Translations under genes and position numbers: made by a program | DNA from: Dyadobacter bucti | Lineage (GTDB): Bacteria; Bacteroidota; Bacteroidia; Cytophagales; Spirosomataceae | Length of the DNA stretch: 64,000 nt | Assembly (NCBI RefSeq): GCF_005869225.1 | Contig: NZ_SWFP01000008.1 | Span: forward strand, 62,001 to 126,000 | Direction: 5' to 3' | Notes under the pieces: model-generated | Databases searched by the model: none | The model's input: only the letters and a program-made list of their open reading frames with translations | Told to the model about the DNA's origin: nothing | Shown: one piece after another, positions 60,769-64,000 of the stretch | How positions within the stretch are numbered: the first letter of the stretch is position 1 | How the letters are laid out: every line of letters begins with the position of its first letter

Positions 60769-63090
60769 CTAAGACTTTGTGATTGTTTCTTCCATATTGT
60801 ACAAAGTATTGATCACCCGCATCAGCGCAGCCGCCTGATCTTCCGGCAATTTTTCCTCGTGTGGATGCTCGCCAACATTGAGTACTTTGTGCGCCTGCAA
60901 CCTATTTTTTGTGAACATGCCTGCCTGATCGTTATAGTATTCAACCAGCAGTTTGATTTCTTTTTCGGTAGGCTTCCGGCATACAATCCTTTGAAAAGAT
61001 TCTTTGATTTTATCTTCTACCGTACCCTGTTTCAACGTAATGCGCTCGGCCAAAACCCGCGAAGCTTCCAAAACCGTAGGGTCATTCAGCATCACCAAAG
61101 CCTGCAAAGGGGTATTTGTTTTTGAACGCTTTACTTCGCAATGGTCGCGGTTACTGGCATCAAATATGATCATAGAGGGCGGCGGAACCGTGAGTTTGAT
61201 GAAGGTGTACATCCCGCGGCGATACAAAGCCTGCCCATCGTCCTGACGGTATTTTGCAAGCTGTCCGCGGCCGGAGGTAGCTGCTTCCCAAAGCCCTTTG
61301 GGTTGATATGGCTTTACACTTGGCCCGCCAATTTTCGGTACCAGCAATCCACTGCTCGACAATACCATATCACGCACAAATTCTGCAGGTAAACGATATC
61401 TGGGCCCTCTTGACAAATACACATTATCAGGGTCTGCTTTTAACTTTTCATCTGTGATCCTGGCCGACTGCCGATATGTCGAAGATGTTACTATCTGTTT
61501 AACAAGCCTTTTTATATTCCAGCCATGATCCATGAAATCGACCGCGAGCCAGTCGAGAAGTGCGGGGTTGGTAGGGAGGTCTCCCTGCATACCAAAATCA
61601 CCTGTACTTTTTACAATTCCCCGGCCAAAGAATTCCTGCCATACCTGATTCACAAAAACCCTGGCAGTAAGCGGATTACTTCTATTCGTGGTCCAAGTGG
61701 CGAGTCCAAGTCTGTTTTGAGGGATTTTCGTTGTATCAAACTTCATCACCGCCGGAAGCGCCGAAGCGGTAACCACTTTCCCGGGTGCATCATAAACGCC
61801 ACGGTTCAGGATATGTGTCGGCCGCAAGGTGTCCAGATCTCCAAGTACCGAGACAATCAACCGACTTGTGTCCGGCCTGTTGATAAACTTCAGCAAAGTT
61901 TTCGCCTCCTCGTCGGTAATGCTCATGATCGGATTTTTGGCGGGTTTCGACTGGGAAACATCGCCCTCATATCCGACCTCTTTCGAGTTATTGAAGAAAG
62001 CAAAAAGCCGGTAGTAATCCTCCTGGGAAACAGGGTCATACTTATGGTCGTGGCACTGCGCGCATTCTACCGACAGCCCCAGAACGCCCATTCCATAAGT
62101 CTTTGTTTTATCAATGTTGTACTCGATGCGGTATTCTTCAGGAATAACCCCGCCTTCCTCGGTATACTTGTGATTACGGAAAAATGCCGTCGCGAGTACC
62201 TGTTCCTTGGTCGCGTTCGGCAGCATATCCCCGGCAATCTGCCAGGTCAGGAATTTATCGTAGGGTAAGTTTTTATTAAAAGAATTGATCAGCCAGTCGC
62301 GCCACGGCCACTGCGTCCTGAACTCATCGTCCTGGTACCCGTAGGAGTCGGCATACCGGGCCACATCCAGCCAATAGACGGCCATTTTCTCACCGTAAGC
62401 TTTCTGGCTTAGCAACTCATCGACTGCATTTTCATAAGCTTTTTCGCTTTTGTCAGCTTCAAATTTATTCTGCAATTCGATAGACGGCGGTAAACCAGTC
62501 AGGTCAAGAGATACCCTTTTCAACAAATGGCTTTTATCGGCTTCTTCATTAGGGGCCAGGTTATTAGCCTCCATTTTATCCAGCACAAAATAGTCGATTT
62601 CATTCTTTGGCCAATCTTCCTTATCTATCTCCGGCAAGGCTGATTTCACAGGCGCAATAAAGGCCCAGTGCTTCTCATACTTCCCGCCTTGCTCAATCCA
62701 CTTTTTGATCGTCTCGACCTCCGTCTCATTTAAAAGCCCCAAATGAGATTCCGGTGTCGGCATCTGATACTCCGGATCCACAGAAGTAATCCTTTTATAA
62801 AGCTCGGATTTCTCGGGATTACCCGGAAAAATGGCTACACCTTTTCCATCTTTCAGTTTGGCATAAGCACTTTCAGCCATGTCCAGCCGCAATCCCGCCT
62901 CTCTCTTCTTAGAATCAGGACCATGGCAAGCAAAACACTTGTCCGATAATATCGGTCTTACATTAAAATTATAGCTGATCGCTTCGGTGGAAGATTTGCT
63001 CTTTAGTGTACCGTTCTTTTGAAAGCAGGACAGCACCATAATGCCGATGGCGATTAATCCTCCTGCTGAAAAGAAAAGTCTATTTTTCAT
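60769..63090 (-). CDS. Lipoprotein with planctomycete cytochrome c, DUF1549 and DUF1553 domains
   Basis: 773 residues. Lipobox near residue 22 (MVLSC). PSCyt1 heme site CFACH at 52-56 followed by KKREAGLRLD. DUF1549 (about 155-360) has VYWLDVARYADSYGYQDDEFR and CAQCHDHKYDPVSQEDYY, a second CxxCH. DUF1553 (about 470-720) has NRLGLATWTTNRSNPLTARVFVNQVWQEFFGRG and the end RTNTPLQALVMLND-type motif. Exported, lipid-anchored. It lies 132 bases upstream of the DUF1501 gene on the same strand. Likely substrate is a complex polysaccharide or other polymer; this is inferred from planctomycete context. Confidence 0.9.
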   Translation of the reverse strand: MKNRLFFSAGGLIAIGIMVLSCFQKNGTLKSKSSTEAISYNFNVRPILSDKCFACHGPDSKKREAGLRLDMAESAYAKLKDGKGVAIFPGNPEKSELYKRITSVDPEYQMPTPESHLGLLNETEVETIKKWIEQGGKYEKHWAFIAPVKSALPEIDKEDWPKNEIDYFVLDKMEANNLAPNEEADKSHLLKRVSLDLTGLPPSIELQNKFEADKSEKAYENAVDELLSQKAYGEKMAVYWLDVARYADSYGYQDDEFRTQWPWRDWLINSFNKNLPYDKFLTWQIAGDMLPNATKEQVLATAFFRNHKYTEEGGVIPEEYRIEYNIDKTKTYGMGVLGLSVECAQCHDHKYDPVSQEDYYRLFAFFNNSKEVGYEGDVSQSKPAKNPIMSITDEEAKTLLKFINRPDTSRLIVSVLGDLDTLRPTHILNRGVYDAPGKVVTASALPAVMKFDTTKIPQNRLGLATWTTNRSNPLTARVFVNQVWQEFFGRGIVKSTGDFGMQGDLPTNPALLDWLAVDFMDHGWNIKRLVKQIVTSSTYRQSARITDEKLKADPDNVYLSRGPRYRLPAEFVRDMVLSSSGLLVPKIGGPSVKPYQPKGLWEAATSGRGQLAKYRQDDGQALYRRGMYTFIKLTVPPPSMIIFDASNRDHCEVKRSKTNTPLQALVMLNDPTVLEASRVLAERITLKQGTVEDKIKESFQRIVCRKPTEKEIKLLVEYYNDQAGMFTKNRLQAHKVLNVGEHPHEEKLPEDQAAALMRVINTLYNMEETITKS

Positions 63091-63317
63091 GATGAAATTA
63101 CCTTGTGATTGTAAAAATTTCTCAATATAATTATAAACAAATTACTCAATTAAATTATTTATTAGCTAGTATTTTTTAAATAATTTAAAGATTGCCCGTG
63201 TGTACTGAATGGTCGCCAAGTCTATGGATTGCAAAGAGATCTTAGTTGCGTTTCTATCGTTTAATAGTTAAATTCAGATCTATCCCAGCCTTCGTGGCGA
63301 ATATCGCTGGCTAGCTG

Positions 63318-63331
63318 TTTGCCTAGGCAAA
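63318..63331. promoter_or_regulatory. 14-base palindrome upstream of the DUF1338 gene
   Basis: A perfect palindrome TTTGCCTAGGCAAA, 41 bases upstream of the DUF1338 start. Its length and place suit a repressor or activator site. The rest of the 282-base region (63091-63372) shows no other clear signal; it is AT-rich near the DUF1549 gene. Confidence 0.4.
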
Positions 63332-63372
63332 TTTACATAATACCACACATTTCCTGAATTAAATAACTGATT

Positions 63373-64000
63373 ATGAGTGAATCATCAGATAATCTAAAAA
63401 CATTGGACATCGTCTTGAACGGATTGATGAGCCGCTATAAAGAAAGGGTTCCCGATGTGAGTAAAATCATCAATGCAATGGTTTCAGATGGCATTATTGA
63501 AAATATCGAACGCATTGAAAATGACCACATTGCTTTTCGAACAATGGGTGTACCTAACCTGGGGATCAAGTCTTTTGAAAAGATTTTTATCCATTATGGT
63601 TATAAAAAGCGAGATCACTATTTTTTTGAAGGGAAAAAACTGGATGCCTGGTGGTACAGCCCACCCCGCGAAAGTGATCCGAGAATATTTGTCAGCGAGC
63701 TCCGGGTGGGGGATCTGTCAGAGGAAAGCCAGCGTATCATAAGGAGTTATACCGACGAAGTCACAAGCGATCCGGTCGATAGTCTTGACCTGGACAATGG
63801 CCTGGCTGTAGATGCTTTCCTGCACAAACCACTATGGCGTACACCGACGGTAGCTGATTATCAGACACTTTTGAAAGAAAGCGAATACGCCGCCTGGGTA
63901 ATTTACAACAGATATTATCTCAATCACTTTACAATCAGCGTACATAATCTGCCCGAGGGATATCAGACTGTTTCTCAATTCAATGAATTCTTAGAGAAAA
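63373..64000 (+). CDS. DUF1338 family protein (2-oxoadipate dioxygenase-like), partial at right edge
   Basis: The frame starts at ATG 63373 and runs off the window after 209 codons. The visible part has DHIAFRTMG (metal histidine region), WYSPPRES with IFVSELRVGDL, and YYLNHFTISVHNLP, the landmarks of DUF1338 (HglS/YdcJ), iron-dependent VOC-type enzymes that convert 2-oxoadipate to 2-hydroxyglutarate in lysine breakdown. No lysine catabolism gene is seen here, so the substrate is uncertain. A 14-base palindrome lies upstream. Confidence 0.88.
   Translation, partial: MSESSDNLKTLDIVLNGLMSRYKERVPDVSKIINAMVSDGIIENIERIENDHIAFRTMGVPNLGIKSFEKIFIHYGYKKRDHYFFEGKKLDAWWYSPPRESDPRIFVSELRVGDLSEESQRIIRSYTDEVTSDPVDSLDLDNGLAVDAFLHKPLWRTPTVADYQTLLKESEYAAWVIYNRYYLNHFTISVHNLPEGYQTVSQFNEFLEK

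Noticed and set aside
61525..62268. 247-codon plus-strand open frame inside the DUF1549/DUF1553 gene
   Set aside because: Long antisense frames are common over such genes; it has no start context or domain, and the sense gene explains the region with matching motifs.
1..64000. CRISPR arrays, IS elements, integrases and prophage genes
   Set aside because: No array of short regularly spaced repeats, no transposase or integrase motif, and no phage structural gene was found on either strand; the only repeat of note is the palindrome at 56872-56983.

Overview
The window comes from a Bacteroidota genome, most likely Cytophagales and Dyadobacter-like. The assignment rests on a complete alternative complex III (act) operon fused to an aa3 oxidase operon, -7 boxes of the Bacteroidota TAnnTTTG type, few Shine-Dalgarno sites, a cysteine-poor TraR/DksA protein, DUF3078/DUF2520/DUF6922 families and planctomycete-type cytochrome modules. 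The genus is inference; no 16S gene is present. Most genes lie on the minus strand.

Layout. 1-2.7 kb: the tail of an unidentified plus-strand gene converging with a secreted GH106-like glycosidase. 2.7-19.5 kb: one minus-strand respiratory block of 16 genes, actABCDEF, coxB, ctaD, ctaA, ctaB, two subunit III genes, subunit IV, a SCO-like protein, DUF420 and a small CxxC membrane protein. It encodes quinol oxidation, the heme-copper oxidase and heme A/copper assembly. 19.6-25 kb: tRNA-Cys, rpsA, an HNH nuclease, smpB, a radical SAM gene and accD. 25.2-34.5 kb: an FMN reductase converging on the late half of the division/cell-wall cluster (murD-ftsW-murG-murC-ftsQ-ftsA-ftsZ). 34.6-39.7 kb: mscL, DUF3078, an ECF sigma factor, tsf, rpsB, rpsI and rplM.

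39.8-47.5 kb is mixed: a beta-barrel, DUF1080, DUF2520, a KdsC phosphatase with an overlapping acyltransferase, a lipoprotein deacetylase, sbcD without sbcC, an AbiEii-type nucleotidyltransferase with a DUF6922 partner, and TraR/DksA. 47.6-48.6 kb is pdhB. 48.8-55.8 kb is a three-gene cluster of a transglutaminase, a circularly permuted ATP-grasp/alpha-E fusion and a transglutaminase/DUF2126 fusion, a predicted peptide-ligating system without a defined product. 56-57 kb holds proC and a 112-bp nested palindrome. 57-63 kb holds a cytochrome/DUF1501/DUF1553 cluster of planctomycete type. The window ends inside a DUF1338 gene.

The parts that look least understood are the ATP-grasp/DUF2126 cluster, the planctomycete-type cytochrome cluster, the GC-rich nested palindrome at 56.9 kb, and several departures from family norms (SCO without the histidine ligand, DksA without zinc cysteines, FtsZ with a tail beyond its C-terminal peptide). 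Starts were moved from upstream TTG/GTG codons to internal ATG (or GTG) codons where the sequence favoured it; this is stated per gene.
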